Assembly: GCA_903897985.1 (NCBI GenBank)
Contig: CAIUDS010000106.1
Span: forward strand, 1 to 7,063
From: an uncultured delta proteobacterium
GTDB lineage: Bacteria > RBG-13-61-14 > DRUE01
DNA: 7,063 nt
Reading direction: 5' to 3'
The translations under genes and the position numbers were made by a program. Below, one piece after another: positions 1-6,701 of this stretch (positions within the stretch are counted from its first letter, which is position 1; every line of letters starts with the position of its first letter). The notes under the pieces are model-generated. The model did no database searches, was not told the DNA's origin, and saw only the letters and a list, made by a program, of their open reading frames with translations.

Positions 1-885
1 CTCCCAGGAGACGCCCGGTGAGGTGTCATAGGCGTGGAGCATGTTGAGGATGCGGGTGCGGAACACATCGTAGCCGCGGGCGGAGAAGGTGAAATCCGCG
101 CCGTATTGCTCCATGGAATCTATTTTCAAGATGCAGCTCGCGGTGAGCGGAGTCAGCGGGAGATCAAGTAAATAGCCCTTGTCGAGGGGATGGTCGGTGC
201 GGTCAATATAAACGTTCGGCTTGTAGGTGGGAATAACAGGCCGGCCGCTCAATCTGGCCAATTGCGCCACCGGCTCGGGATTGCCATGAATCTTGACGCT
301 GCCCTGGATGAAGGCGGTGGAAAAATCGAGGCGGCCGTCCTGAAGCTGGTCAAAGGTCGGCTTGGAGATGTCCAGAGTGAGGAGGTCATGGGGCGGCTGG
401 GACGAAAGATGGTTGAAGACCAGATACCCATGATGCTCCCGGCCGTCGGCCCCGGTCATGTTGATGTGGAACCCGCCCTTGATCTCGCGGAGGATTTGCA
501 TGGCCTCGAAAAGCGAGGGCATCTTGTATCCGTATCGGCCTCCCGCGACCTTCCGGAGCTGTTCTCTCCTCTTCCGTTTATCATTCATGTTCAGGGAAGG
601 TTTTGCTTTTTGCGCGGCCAGAATCTGGAACAGATTGCAGATCCAGAAGCTCCAGTCTTTCTCATCGAGGATCTGATGGATCACCACGCGCTTCGTCGAG
701 CCGAGCCACGGCGCCGCGAACAGATTGATGATCCTCGGCCCCTGGCCCTCCCGGATAAGCGAGAGCCGCCAACCGATCCGCAAGGGCACAGGAAACAGGA
801 GCACCTTGAAAATCCAGCTGACCGCTTTCGCCACCCGGCTGGAAGGGAACCCCGAGTCGAGCAAACGCTCTCTAATTGATTTCAC
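1..885 (-). CDS. SCP2-like domain protein of unknown function, C-terminus cut by window edge
   Basis: An uninterrupted frame of 295 codons runs from a GTG at 885 to the left edge with no stop. The start is chosen because an AAGGGAGAG ribosome site lies 6 bases upstream and the in-frame stop of the preceding gene (919-921) blocks any earlier start; the gap is 33 bases. Residues about 130-212 resemble the C-terminal half of the SCP2 sterol/lipid-binding fold: a DGRLDFSTAF segment (183-192) followed by IQGSVKIHGNPEP (193-205), which matches the family pattern of a 'G-x-L-(x)n-AF-x-x-G-x-x-K-x-x-G' strand-turn. The N-terminal 125 residues are rich in Trp and hydrophobic residues (20-60), with a basic stretch at 103-112, and could sit against a membrane. 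Residues 215-295 contain polar, aromatic-rich sequence that I do not recognise. It is probably translated as the last visible gene of the operon, after the URO-D gene. The SCP2 assignment is by eye; lipid or hydrophobic ligand binding is inferred. The gene itself is well supported by frame, ribosome site and context. Confidence 0.72.
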   Translation of the reverse strand, partial: MKSIRERLLDSGFPSSRVAKAVSWIFKVLLFPVPLRIGWRLSLIREGQGPRIINLFAAPWLGSTKRVVIHQILDEKDWSFWICNLFQILAAQKAKPSLNMNDKRKRREQLRKVAGGRYGYKMPSLFEAMQILREIKGGFHINMTGADGREHHGYLVFNHLSSQPPHDLLTLDISKPTFDQLQDGRLDFSTAFIQGSVKIHGNPEPVAQLARLSGRPVIPTYKPNVYIDRTDHPLDKGYLLDLPLTPLTASCILKIDSMEQYGADFTFSARGYDVFRTRILNMLHAYDTSPGVSWE

Positions 886-891
886 TTCTGT

Positions 892-900
892 CTCTCCCTT
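892..900 (-). promoter_or_regulatory. Ribosome binding site deciding the GTG start at 885
   Basis: The minus-strand sequence AAGGGAGAG ends 6 bases before the GTG at 885. It is the only good start signal in the 33 bases after the URO-D stop, and it supports a non-ATG start that an ATG-only search would miss. Confidence 0.65.
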
Positions 901-918
901 CTGAACTTCTTTTCTGGA

Positions 919-2091
919 TCATGCATCCCATCTCCTGGCTTCGTCGAGCATGATGAGGTAGTTCTTCACCGGGATGTAGTTGGGCACCGAGTTGCCGGTG
1001 CCGAAGGCGTAGCGGCCGTTGGGAACGCAATCGTCCAGGATCTTGCGGCAGTATTCGCGCAGCGGCTTCTCCTCCATGCGGGCGAGGTTGTCCACGTCCA
1101 CGCCGCCCAGGGACGCGACCCGGCCGCCGTATTGCTTTTGAAAGTCCGCAACCGGCAGGATGCCGTCTTGATAAGAGTGATAGGCGTCGATTTTGACGTC
1201 GTCAATCAGCTCGTCGTAGATCGCGCGGAGGTTCCCGCAGGAATGGAGCCAGAACATCTTGCCGTGGGAATGGGCCAACTCGGAATATTTTTTCAACCAG
1301 GGGAAGAGCAGCTTGCGCAGGTCGTCCGGCCTGATCATGGTCCCGGCTTTATAGCCCATGTCGTCGCCGTGGAAAATCGCTCCCAGCGCCTCGCACTGCA
1401 CCGCCTGCTTGTAATAGTCGTACACGACTTCGCCCAGGCGGCTGAAAATCGCCTCCACCAGATCGGGCTGGTCGTGGAGCATCAGGAACAGGCCCTCATT
1501 GCCGAGCAGGTACTCCATCACCAGTTCATAGAGCGACCCCTGTAAGGTGACCTTCATTCCAGGCGGCAGATTTTTTACCCAGAATTCCGACCACTGGCTC
1601 AAGTTCACCCGCAGCCAGTTCCAGCGGAACTTATTGAAGTCCTCCCAGGAGGAGATCACGCCTTTGCCTTCCTCGGTCCAGGACCGCGTGCCGCGGTTGA
1701 GTTGCGCCGTGTCCGAAGTCGCGCGGAACTTAGGCCGCATCATGAACACCACGTACAAACCGGGCACCAGGTCCGGGACGTAGTCATAGCCCATGCGGTA
1801 ATAGAACTCGATCACCTGCTTGACGAACTCCCGCTCGACGCGGCCGCACATAGGCAACAGGCCTCGGCCCAAGGCCATGTACAGGAGGCGTTTGCCGATC
1901 TCGCACCTGGTGAACACGCTGGTGATGGGGATCATTTTTTTCTTGAAGTATTGTTCGTAAATGGCCCCGATCACCTCGAAGTCAATCAGCAGCTCCGAGA
2001 GGTGCACCTTTTCCGCCTGGGCCTCCCCCCGAAGGATCTTCCGGAATTGCTCGAAGTTCGGCTGAGGATTCTTAATTGGAAACTCATTCAT
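919..2091 (-). CDS. URO-D superfamily protein (uroporphyrinogen decarboxylase / corrinoid methyltransferase-like)
   Basis: This 390-residue protein has the TIM-barrel motifs of the URO-D superfamily (Pfam URO-D: HemE, MtaA/MtbA, CmuA). They include GDDMG at 242-246, HSCGN at 283-287, LGGVDV at 328-333 and FGTGNSVPNYIP at 363-374. The N-terminal Arg-rich signature of true HemE is not seen, so it is unlikely to make heme. The His-x-Cys pair (H283, C285) is like the zinc site of methylcobamide:thiol methyltransferases. The usual later Cys in the 'G-x-G-C' turn is Asn367 here, so the zinc site may be incomplete or the chemistry different. The start at 2091 is preferred over an earlier in-frame start at 2145, because AAGGAG (2100-2105) sits 8 bases upstream and the longer form would intrude deep into the preceding gene. 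The start overlaps the nucleoside hydrolase stop (ATGAATGA), which suggests translational coupling. Family assignment is strong; methyl transfer or decarboxylation of an unknown small molecule is inferred. Confidence 0.88.
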   Translation of the reverse strand: MNEFPIKNPQPNFEQFRKILRGEAQAEKVHLSELLIDFEVIGAIYEQYFKKKMIPITSVFTRCEIGKRLLYMALGRGLLPMCGRVEREFVKQVIEFYYRMGYDYVPDLVPGLYVVFMMRPKFRATSDTAQLNRGTRSWTEEGKGVISSWEDFNKFRWNWLRVNLSQWSEFWVKNLPPGMKVTLQGSLYELVMEYLLGNEGLFLMLHDQPDLVEAIFSRLGEVVYDYYKQAVQCEALGAIFHGDDMGYKAGTMIRPDDLRKLLFPWLKKYSELAHSHGKMFWLHSCGNLRAIYDELIDDVKIDAYHSYQDGILPVADFQKQYGGRVASLGGVDVDNLARMEEKPLREYCRKILDDCVPNGRYAFGTGNSVPNYIPVKNYLIMLDEARRWDA

Positions 2092-3016
2092 GATTTGAAC
2101 TCCTTCTCGATAAGAGATTGGGTCCGGTGACGGTGAGCGAACCAATCCTCTCGAGGAACAGTTTCATGAAGCTTGACGCGCTGACTTTTTCGGGGAGCCG
2201 GACCGCCCGGGGATCGTCGTCGGAGATCGGGTCTTCAAGGATGACCTTGTTGCCGTCCATGGTCATCAAGCGATGGCGGATGAAGGCGAACAGTTCGGGC
2301 TTGACCAGGTAGGACACCGCGATGCCGTCCCAGGGAAAGAAGCCGCCCGTGGGAATCTCTTTGTGGCGGAGCGAGAGAGCGCCCATGACCATGCGGTTCA
2401 GACGGAGCCACCTCCGAGTTGCCCCCAGCCAAGGAGCGATCACCAGGTTGGGGTTCCCCTCCCATCGTCGTAGATGTTCGGCGGTGAACACGACTTGAAA
2501 GCACAAGTCGAGGGTGGCGATGAACTTGGGACAGGAGACGGCCAGGACCTTGGCGGTGGCCTCGGGGTGAGCGCTGAAGTTGAACTCGGTGAGGCCGCTT
2601 TTAAGCCGTCCGCCCATCATGACCAGCTCTTGAGCGTGGCACAGCAACGACGGCGCGGAGTGGAGCGCGGCCGCGAGATTGGTGAGCGGACCCAGCGTGA
2701 CCATGGTCAGCTCCCCCTGCCGCGCCATGATGGTCTCCCGGATGAAACGGCTCGCGTCGGTCTCGCGCCCGAGTTCGCGGCTCATCCAGCCGGCGCCCTT
2801 TATCACAGGGATGTCCGGCCGGCCCGCCCGCATGAGCAGCCGCCTGGCGTCCCGATAGGTCCGGTCCCGAGTCGAGTTGCCATAGGTCGTGGTGATGCCT
2901 ATGATCTCGACCTCGGGCGAGTTAAGCAGGAACATAATCGCCAGGTCGTCATCAATATTCAGGCCGATCCGCTCGCCCAAGGCGGGATCGGTGTCAAGGA
3001 TGATTTTGCGTTTCAT
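2084..3016 (-). CDS. Inosine/uridine-preferring nucleoside hydrolase family protein (divergent)
   Basis: The 310-residue length and ordered motifs fit the IU nucleoside hydrolase family, which cleaves the N-glycosidic bond of ribonucleosides to base and ribose using a bound calcium ion. Visible motifs are DTDP (8-11) and IDDDLA (21-26) for metal binding, TTYGN (43-47), TLGPLTNLA (107-115), TEFNF (143-147) followed by AHPEA (149-153), and PWDGIAV (228-234), whose D230 would be the C-terminal calcium ligand. Departures from the classic enzymes: about eight residues are inserted between DTDP and the DD pair; the loop before TEFN is short, so the usual catalytic-pocket Asn has no obvious equivalent; and the Asp of the common 'DPEA' is His150. 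The start ATG at 3016 has only a weak ribosome site, but an in-frame TAA lies two codons upstream, so no earlier start is possible. The gene follows glcF by 30 bases and overlaps the URO-D start by 8. It is likely cytoplasmic, as no signal peptide is seen. The substrate may be a modified nucleoside or another N-glycoside; this is inference. Confidence 0.88.
   Translation of the reverse strand: MKRKIILDTDPALGERIGLNIDDDLAIMFLLNSPEVEIIGITTTYGNSTRDRTYRDARRLLMRAGRPDIPVIKGAGWMSRELGRETDASRFIRETIMARQGELTMVTLGPLTNLAAALHSAPSLLCHAQELVMMGGRLKSGLTEFNFSAHPEATAKVLAVSCPKFIATLDLCFQVVFTAEHLRRWEGNPNLVIAPWLGATRRWLRLNRMVMGALSLRHKEIPTGGFFPWDGIAVSYLVKPELFAFIRHRLMTMDGNKVILEDPISDDDPRAVRLPEKVSASSFMKLFLERIGSLTVTGPNLLSRRSSNHE
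2100..2105 (-). promoter_or_regulatory. Ribosome binding site deciding the URO-D start at 2091
   Basis: A perfect AAGGAG on the minus strand lies 8 bases before ATG 2091, inside the last codons of the nucleoside hydrolase gene. It argues for this start rather than the in-frame start 54 bases earlier. Confidence 0.75.
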
Positions 3017-3046
3017 GAGTTAATACCAATTACTATCATCATGAAT

Positions 3047-4261
3047 TCATCCTCCACCTCGGAAGCCATAGGCCCGGGCCAGGAGCGAAAGCGGGTGCAA
3101 CAGTTCCTTGCCAGGCAGAGCTGCGGCCAGGTAGGCCCGGCAGGCCGGACATTGGGAGATCACCACTTCCGCGCCAGTGCTCTTGATGTCCTCCAACTTC
3201 TTGGCACGGATCCGTCCGGACAAATCACGATGCTCGAGGAAAAACGTGCCTCCGGCGCCACAGCATTGGCCGGGGTCCGCGAGCTCAGAAAACCGGGAGC
3301 CGGGGAGACTGGCCAACAGCGCGCGGGGCGCGTCCTTCATGGTCGGGGAGAAGGAGCGGTGACAAGGCTCATGGTAGGTGTAAACGACCTCCAAACCCCC
3401 AGGCTTGCGGGACAACCCGACGCCGTTGAGGTATTCGGTCGCCTCCCAGACTTTTCCCGACACGGCTTCGGCCGTGGCGCGTAGGGGATGGCCGGCGGGA
3501 ATGAGACTCAGGCTTTTGACCTTGAGCATCATGCCGCAGGAACTGCAATCCGTGATGATCGCTTCCGCATCGAGACCCCCGAGGATTTCGAGGTTACGGA
3601 CGACCGCCCCTCGGGCCTCTTCCAAGTCCCCTTCGGCGAGGGCCGGCAAGCCGCAACAGACCAGGTCGGGCGGAACCATCACTTCTATGCCGTTCTCGGT
3701 GAAGACTTGGACCACGTCACGGGCCGTGACCGGGTCCAGGGAATTGGCGGCGCATCCGATGTAATAAACCACTCGTCCCCGCTCTTGGCCCCTGGACTTG
3801 ACAACGCCGCTTAGCTTCCCGGTCACGGGGGCGCTGACCGGTTGGGGAATGCCCGGAGGCCAAAGCCCCATCTTTTCGGCAATGGCGAAGGCGAAGGCTA
3901 TCATTCGGTCCGGCCCGCGATTCGCCATGAACCTCGTAAGCGCCCGGCGGCGAAGCTCATGGCAAAATTTCCCCTTGTTCAACTCGCCCCGGGCCGCCGC
4001 GACCACCTCATCCACCGGGATCCGGGCCGGGCAGGCCTCGACACAGCGGCCGCACATCAGACAGCCGTCAACAATGTCCCGGAACCGCGGGGAGGGCGTA
4101 AGCTCGCGGTCAATCAAGCAGGCCTTGATGAGAAGGAGGCGGGAGCGGGCCAGCAATGTTTCCACCAACTCTTCCCGGAACGATGGACACGTCGCCTGGC
4201 AGAATTCGCAATGAGAGCATTTGTCAATCTGCTCGAGATACTTGCCGAGGTCCCCGCTCAT
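3047..4261 (-). CDS. glcF: GlcF-type Fe-S subunit of an FAD-linked 2-hydroxyacid dehydrogenase
   Basis: The protein has 404 residues. Two ferredoxin-type 4Fe-4S motifs open it: C15-C18-C21-C25P and C67-C70-C73-C77P. Two CCG (heterodisulfide-reductase-like) modules follow. The first has C170, C202-C203-G204 and C239-x-x-C242; the second has C300, C333-C334-G335 and C371-x-x-C374. All expected cysteines are present, so it should be functional. In glycolate oxidase and related lactate dehydrogenases this subunit carries electrons from the FAD subunit towards the quinone pool at the inner membrane face. The start is taken at ATG 4261, which overlaps the glcD stop as ATGA and has GGAGG 10 bases upstream. 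A TTG seven codons earlier (4282) is in frame but has no ribosome site. The close coupling with glcD indicates one enzyme complex. The GlcF name reflects family; the substrate may be glycolate, lactate or another 2-hydroxy acid. Confidence 0.92.
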   Translation of the reverse strand: MSGDLGKYLEQIDKCSHCEFCQATCPSFREELVETLLARSRLLLIKACLIDRELTPSPRFRDIVDGCLMCGRCVEACPARIPVDEVVAAARGELNKGKFCHELRRRALTRFMANRGPDRMIAFAFAIAEKMGLWPPGIPQPVSAPVTGKLSGVVKSRGQERGRVVYYIGCAANSLDPVTARDVVQVFTENGIEVMVPPDLVCCGLPALAEGDLEEARGAVVRNLEILGGLDAEAIITDCSSCGMMLKVKSLSLIPAGHPLRATAEAVSGKVWEATEYLNGVGLSRKPGGLEVVYTYHEPCHRSFSPTMKDAPRALLASLPGSRFSELADPGQCCGAGGTFFLEHRDLSGRIRAKKLEDIKSTGAEVVISQCPACRAYLAAALPGKELLHPLSLLARAYGFRGGG

Positions 4262-5658
4262 AGGCCGGCTTCCTCCATCCAAATCTTGCCCGGGTTCATG
4301 ATCCCTTTGGGGTCAATCGCCTTTTTAATGCTTTTCATCACCTCGATCTGGGTCCGGCCCAACTCCAGCTCGATAAACTCGGATTTATGCAAACCGATGC
4401 CGTGCTCGCCCGAGATGGCGCCGCCCAGTTTCAGTCCGGTCCTGATAATCCGCTCGACCGCTTGAGCGGCCTTTTTTTCGGTCTCTTCATTGACCTGGGC
4501 GAGAAGAACGGTGGGATGGATATTCCCGTCTCCGGCGTGGCCGGCCAGGCCCAGAGGGATGCCCAGGGAAACGGAAATTTCGTGCATTGCCTGCACCAAT
4601 TGAGGGATCTTGTCCCTGGGAACAGTGATATCTTCGCTGATGACCCTCTTAAAAATGGCCTGCAGAATCGGGTTCAGGTTTTGCCGCGCCCGCCAGTAGG
4701 ACTCCGCTTCTTTGTCGTCCTCCACCACCCGCGTCTCCAGGACCTTCATCCCAGCGCAGATGGCCGCGATCCGCCCGGATTCCTCGCGCACCTGAGCCGG
4801 CAAACCGTCGATCTCCATCAGCAGATATGCCTCTCCGGTCATGGGCAGACGGTTGGCGAGGTAGACGTTCATCAGTCCGATCCCGCTTTTGAGCAGGAAC
4901 TCGAGCCGGGCGGGGACCGCGCCCTGGGAGATGATTTCGGTGACGAGACTGGCGGCCTGCTCGGGCGTTTCGCATACCGCCACCATGGTCTTCCTCGCCG
5001 GGGGCAAAGGCAGAAGCCGCAGGTTGGCCCGGGTGATGACCCCGAGCGTTCCTTCCGATCCAGTGAGGAGATGAGTAAGATCATAGCCCACGGAATGCTT
5101 GACGCAGGTCCCTCCGGTGTTGATGACCGAACCGTCCGGGAGCACGACTTCCAGGCCGAGGACGTAGTTGCCGGTGGCGCCGTACTTGACGCCCCGAGGT
5201 CCGCCGGCGCGGGTGGCGATATTGCCGCCGAGGGTGCAGACATCCATGCTCTGAGGGTCGGGAGGATAAAACAACTTCTCCTTTTCCACCGCTCGCTGAA
5301 AATGGGCCAGCACCACCCCCGGCTCGACCTGGGCCACCAGGTTGGTGAGGTTGATCTCCACGATCCGGTTCATCCTCTTCATGTCCAGGACGATGCCGCC
5401 TTTGATGGGAGTGCACCCTCCGGACAGCCCGCTGCCGGCTCCGCGCGGCGTCACCGGGATGGTTCTCGCAAAAGCGTATTTCATGACCCGGCTTACGTCT
5501 TCGGTGGTTTCGGGAAGAACGACCGCGTCGGGTGACCGCTGGGCGAAGTAACGAGTCGCGTCCGCGGCGTAACAGAGGCGATCCTCGGGTTCGGCCAGGA
5601 CCTTGTCTGCATTCAAAAGTCTGAATAGGTCGCGGGCGATATTTTTATTTTTAGCCAT
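4258..5658 (-). CDS. glcD: GlcD-type FAD-linked oxidoreductase (glycolate/D-lactate dehydrogenase family)
   Basis: At 466 residues this is normal length for the family. The N-terminal PCMH-type FAD domain (about 43-220) shows PRGAGSGLSGG (71-81), the YPPDP loop (131-135), GGNIATRAGGPRGVKYG (144-160) and SVGYDLTHLLTGSEGTLG (189-206). The C-terminal FAD-oxidase domain (about 222-462) shows EDITVPR (342-348), the metal-site HAGDGNIH (H374, H381), SGEHGIG (416-422) and the closing MNPGKIW (454-460). It oxidises a 2-hydroxy acid to the 2-oxo acid and passes electrons to the GlcF partner encoded next. No GlcE subunit gene is seen beside it, so the pair resembles two-subunit lactate or glycolate dehydrogenases as much as GlcDEF. 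The start ATG at 5658 begins MAKNKN; the upstream ribosome site is weak (AGGCGG about 11 bases away, GTAGGG very close). The 60-base gap before it is the longest in the window and could hold an internal promoter, though none is clear. Substrate identity is not readable from the sequence. Confidence 0.92.
   Translation of the reverse strand: MAKNKNIARDLFRLLNADKVLAEPEDRLCYAADATRYFAQRSPDAVVLPETTEDVSRVMKYAFARTIPVTPRGAGSGLSGGCTPIKGGIVLDMKRMNRIVEINLTNLVAQVEPGVVLAHFQRAVEKEKLFYPPDPQSMDVCTLGGNIATRAGGPRGVKYGATGNYVLGLEVVLPDGSVINTGGTCVKHSVGYDLTHLLTGSEGTLGVITRANLRLLPLPPARKTMVAVCETPEQAASLVTEIISQGAVPARLEFLLKSGIGLMNVYLANRLPMTGEAYLLMEIDGLPAQVREESGRIAAICAGMKVLETRVVEDDKEAESYWRARQNLNPILQAIFKRVISEDITVPRDKIPQLVQAMHEISVSLGIPLGLAGHAGDGNIHPTVLLAQVNEETEKKAAQAVERIIRTGLKLGGAISGEHGIGLHKSEFIELELGRTQIEVMKSIKKAIDPKGIMNPGKIWMEEAGL
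4272..4276 (-). promoter_or_regulatory. Ribosome binding site for glcF within the end of glcD
   Basis: GGAGG on the minus strand lies 10 bases before ATG 4261. It supports the ATGA-overlap start over the TTG at 4282. Confidence 0.65.
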
Positions 5659-5718
5659 TACCCTACATCCGCCTTTGTTCCATCTGTGTTTATCAGTGGT
5701 TCCACCTTCTACCTTCTC
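5659..5718. repeat. Intergenic spacer with short tandem repeat and dispersed-repeat-like sequence
   Basis: This is the only gap here longer than 35 bases. On the plus strand ACCTTCT occurs twice in direct tandem (5704-5717). The neighbouring CATCTGTGTTTATCAGTGG (5681-5699) contains two diverged 'ATCTGTG / ATCAGTG' units 10 bases apart, resembling the 'ATCTGTGTTCATCTGTGG' type of short intergenic repeat that I recall from many bacterial genomes. The tandem copy is seen directly; membership in a dispersed family is from memory and unverified. No clear hairpin terminator or promoter is visible. Confidence 0.4.
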
Positions 5719-6678
5719 TTATCCGCCAGAGATTTCCCGCGCCCTTCTCTTCCTTTCCGCGCTCATCGAGTACCAGATTTCCCCGCAGAACTCGACAAAC
5801 CGGAAGGCATTGACCTTCCACGGCAACTCCATCGCCCAGCGGCCGTGAGTCCTCGGCGCGACGCGCGTTTTGCGCGCGGGATCGAGAGTCACGTCTTCAA
5901 CAATCACTTTTTCCTCGGCCCCAAGTTGCGCCTTCAGGGTCCCGTCGGAATCGGCAATGCCCGACCCCCCCGGAAATCTCGACTTCTGTGTGACAAACAA
6001 CCCGGGCAGCGGAGATTCCATTGGGCCGCAATGATTGATAAGCACCGCCGGCACTCCGAACATTGCCGCGTATCTCCGCGCATGATCCTTCAGGGTCGTG
6101 TCCCAATACTCCACATCAGCCTTCGAGATACCAAAACTCTGCTGAGGAGAAGGCGCGCAATGCGGCATGAGGATCAGGTCGATGTCTCCGAGACTGAACA
6201 GCTTCGGCGTGTAGGCGAGTATGCACTCGTAGCAGATGCCGATGCCGAGCCTGCCGAACGCCGTCTCGATGAGGTGCGGGCTTGAGTCGCCTTTGGTGAA
6301 ATACGCCTCAAACGCCGCCGGCGTCTGCTTTCTCACCCGCCCCGCTTCGCTTCCGTCGGGAGCTGTGACGACGAAGGTATTGAAAAAATCCTCTCCGTCC
6401 GCTTCAAGAAAGCTCGTGCCGATATAGACCCCCAGCCGCCGGCTCTGCTCCTTTAGCCATTTGACCGTAGGCCCCACCTTAGGCTCCCCGGCATCCCAGA
6501 TTTCTTCCGTGTGAATATAGCCGGTCGGCATGAACTCGGGAAACGCGATCAATTTCGCACCCCTCCCCGCCGCCTCGTCCACAAACTTCAGCGCATGATC
6601 GAGGTTCGCCGCCACCTTGGCGTTCTGCGACTCCATCTGCACCGCTGCAACTCTCACCGTCCGCTTTTGATTTGGCAT
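5719..6678 (-). CDS. Carbon-nitrogen hydrolase, nitrilase superfamily (amidase/nitrilase-like)
   Basis: The 319-residue protein carries the Glu-Lys-Cys catalytic set of the nitrilase superfamily in order: E48 in AFPEF (45-49), K117 in VRKQTP (115-120) and C149 in GICYE (147-151). A second family glutamate is likely E124 in the AAFE segment. The N-terminus RVAAVQME (9-16) is typical. These enzymes hydrolyse amides, carbamoyl groups or nitriles to acids and ammonia in the cytoplasm. The pocket sequence does not tell me which; the C-terminal extension (about residues 285-319, Trp/Arg-rich) may serve oligomer contacts. The start at ATG 6678 is chosen because GGAG (6685-6688) lies 6 bases upstream; a TTG four codons earlier (6690) overlaps that ribosome site and is rejected. 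It follows the SDR stop by 23 bases and precedes glcD by 60, so it probably belongs to the same transcript. A role in opening an amide or nitrile to feed a carboxylic acid to the oxidative steps is inferred. Confidence 0.9.
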   Translation of the reverse strand: MPNQKRTVRVAAVQMESQNAKVAANLDHALKFVDEAAGRGAKLIAFPEFMPTGYIHTEEIWDAGEPKVGPTVKWLKEQSRRLGVYIGTSFLEADGEDFFNTFVVTAPDGSEAGRVRKQTPAAFEAYFTKGDSSPHLIETAFGRLGIGICYECILAYTPKLFSLGDIDLILMPHCAPSPQQSFGISKADVEYWDTTLKDHARRYAAMFGVPAVLINHCGPMESPLPGLFVTQKSRFPGGSGIADSDGTLKAQLGAEEKVIVEDVTLDPARKTRVAPRTHGRWAMELPWKVNAFRFVEFCGEIWYSMSAERKRRAREISGG

Positions 6679-6684
6679 ATTTTG

Positions 6685-6688
6685 CTCC
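6685..6688 (-). promoter_or_regulatory. Ribosome binding site for the carbon-nitrogen hydrolase
   Basis: GGAG on the minus strand lies 6 bases before ATG 6678. It decides against the in-frame TTG at 6690. Confidence 0.6.
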
Positions 6689-6701
6689 AATATTACATTC
6701 T

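Noticed and set aside
190..879. Plus-strand open frame of 229 codons opposite the SCP2-like gene
   Set aside because: Its product is low in recognisable motifs and reads as the reverse of a real minus-strand frame that has a ribosome site and an SCP2-like segment. GC-rich third positions commonly open such frames.
886..918. Possible terminator after the URO-D gene
   Set aside because: No inverted repeat or T-run is visible, and a ribosome site for the next gene occupies the gap.
2092..2145. Earlier start for the URO-D gene adding 18 residues
   Set aside because: The perfect AAGGAG before ATG 2091 and the much smaller overlap with the upstream gene favour the later start.
2474..3484. Plus-strand open frame of 336 codons opposite nucleoside hydrolase and glcF
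   Set aside because: It spans the boundary of two well-supported minus-strand genes and shows no family motif, so it is a shadow.
4262..4282. TTG start for glcF seven codons upstream
   Set aside because: No ribosome site precedes it, while ATG 4261 has GGAGG and an ATGA overlap.
4387..5535. Plus-strand open frame of 382 codons opposite glcD
   Set aside because: It lies wholly within glcD, whose motifs are complete. The antisense product is rich in Gly, Asp, Arg and His with no recognisable domain.
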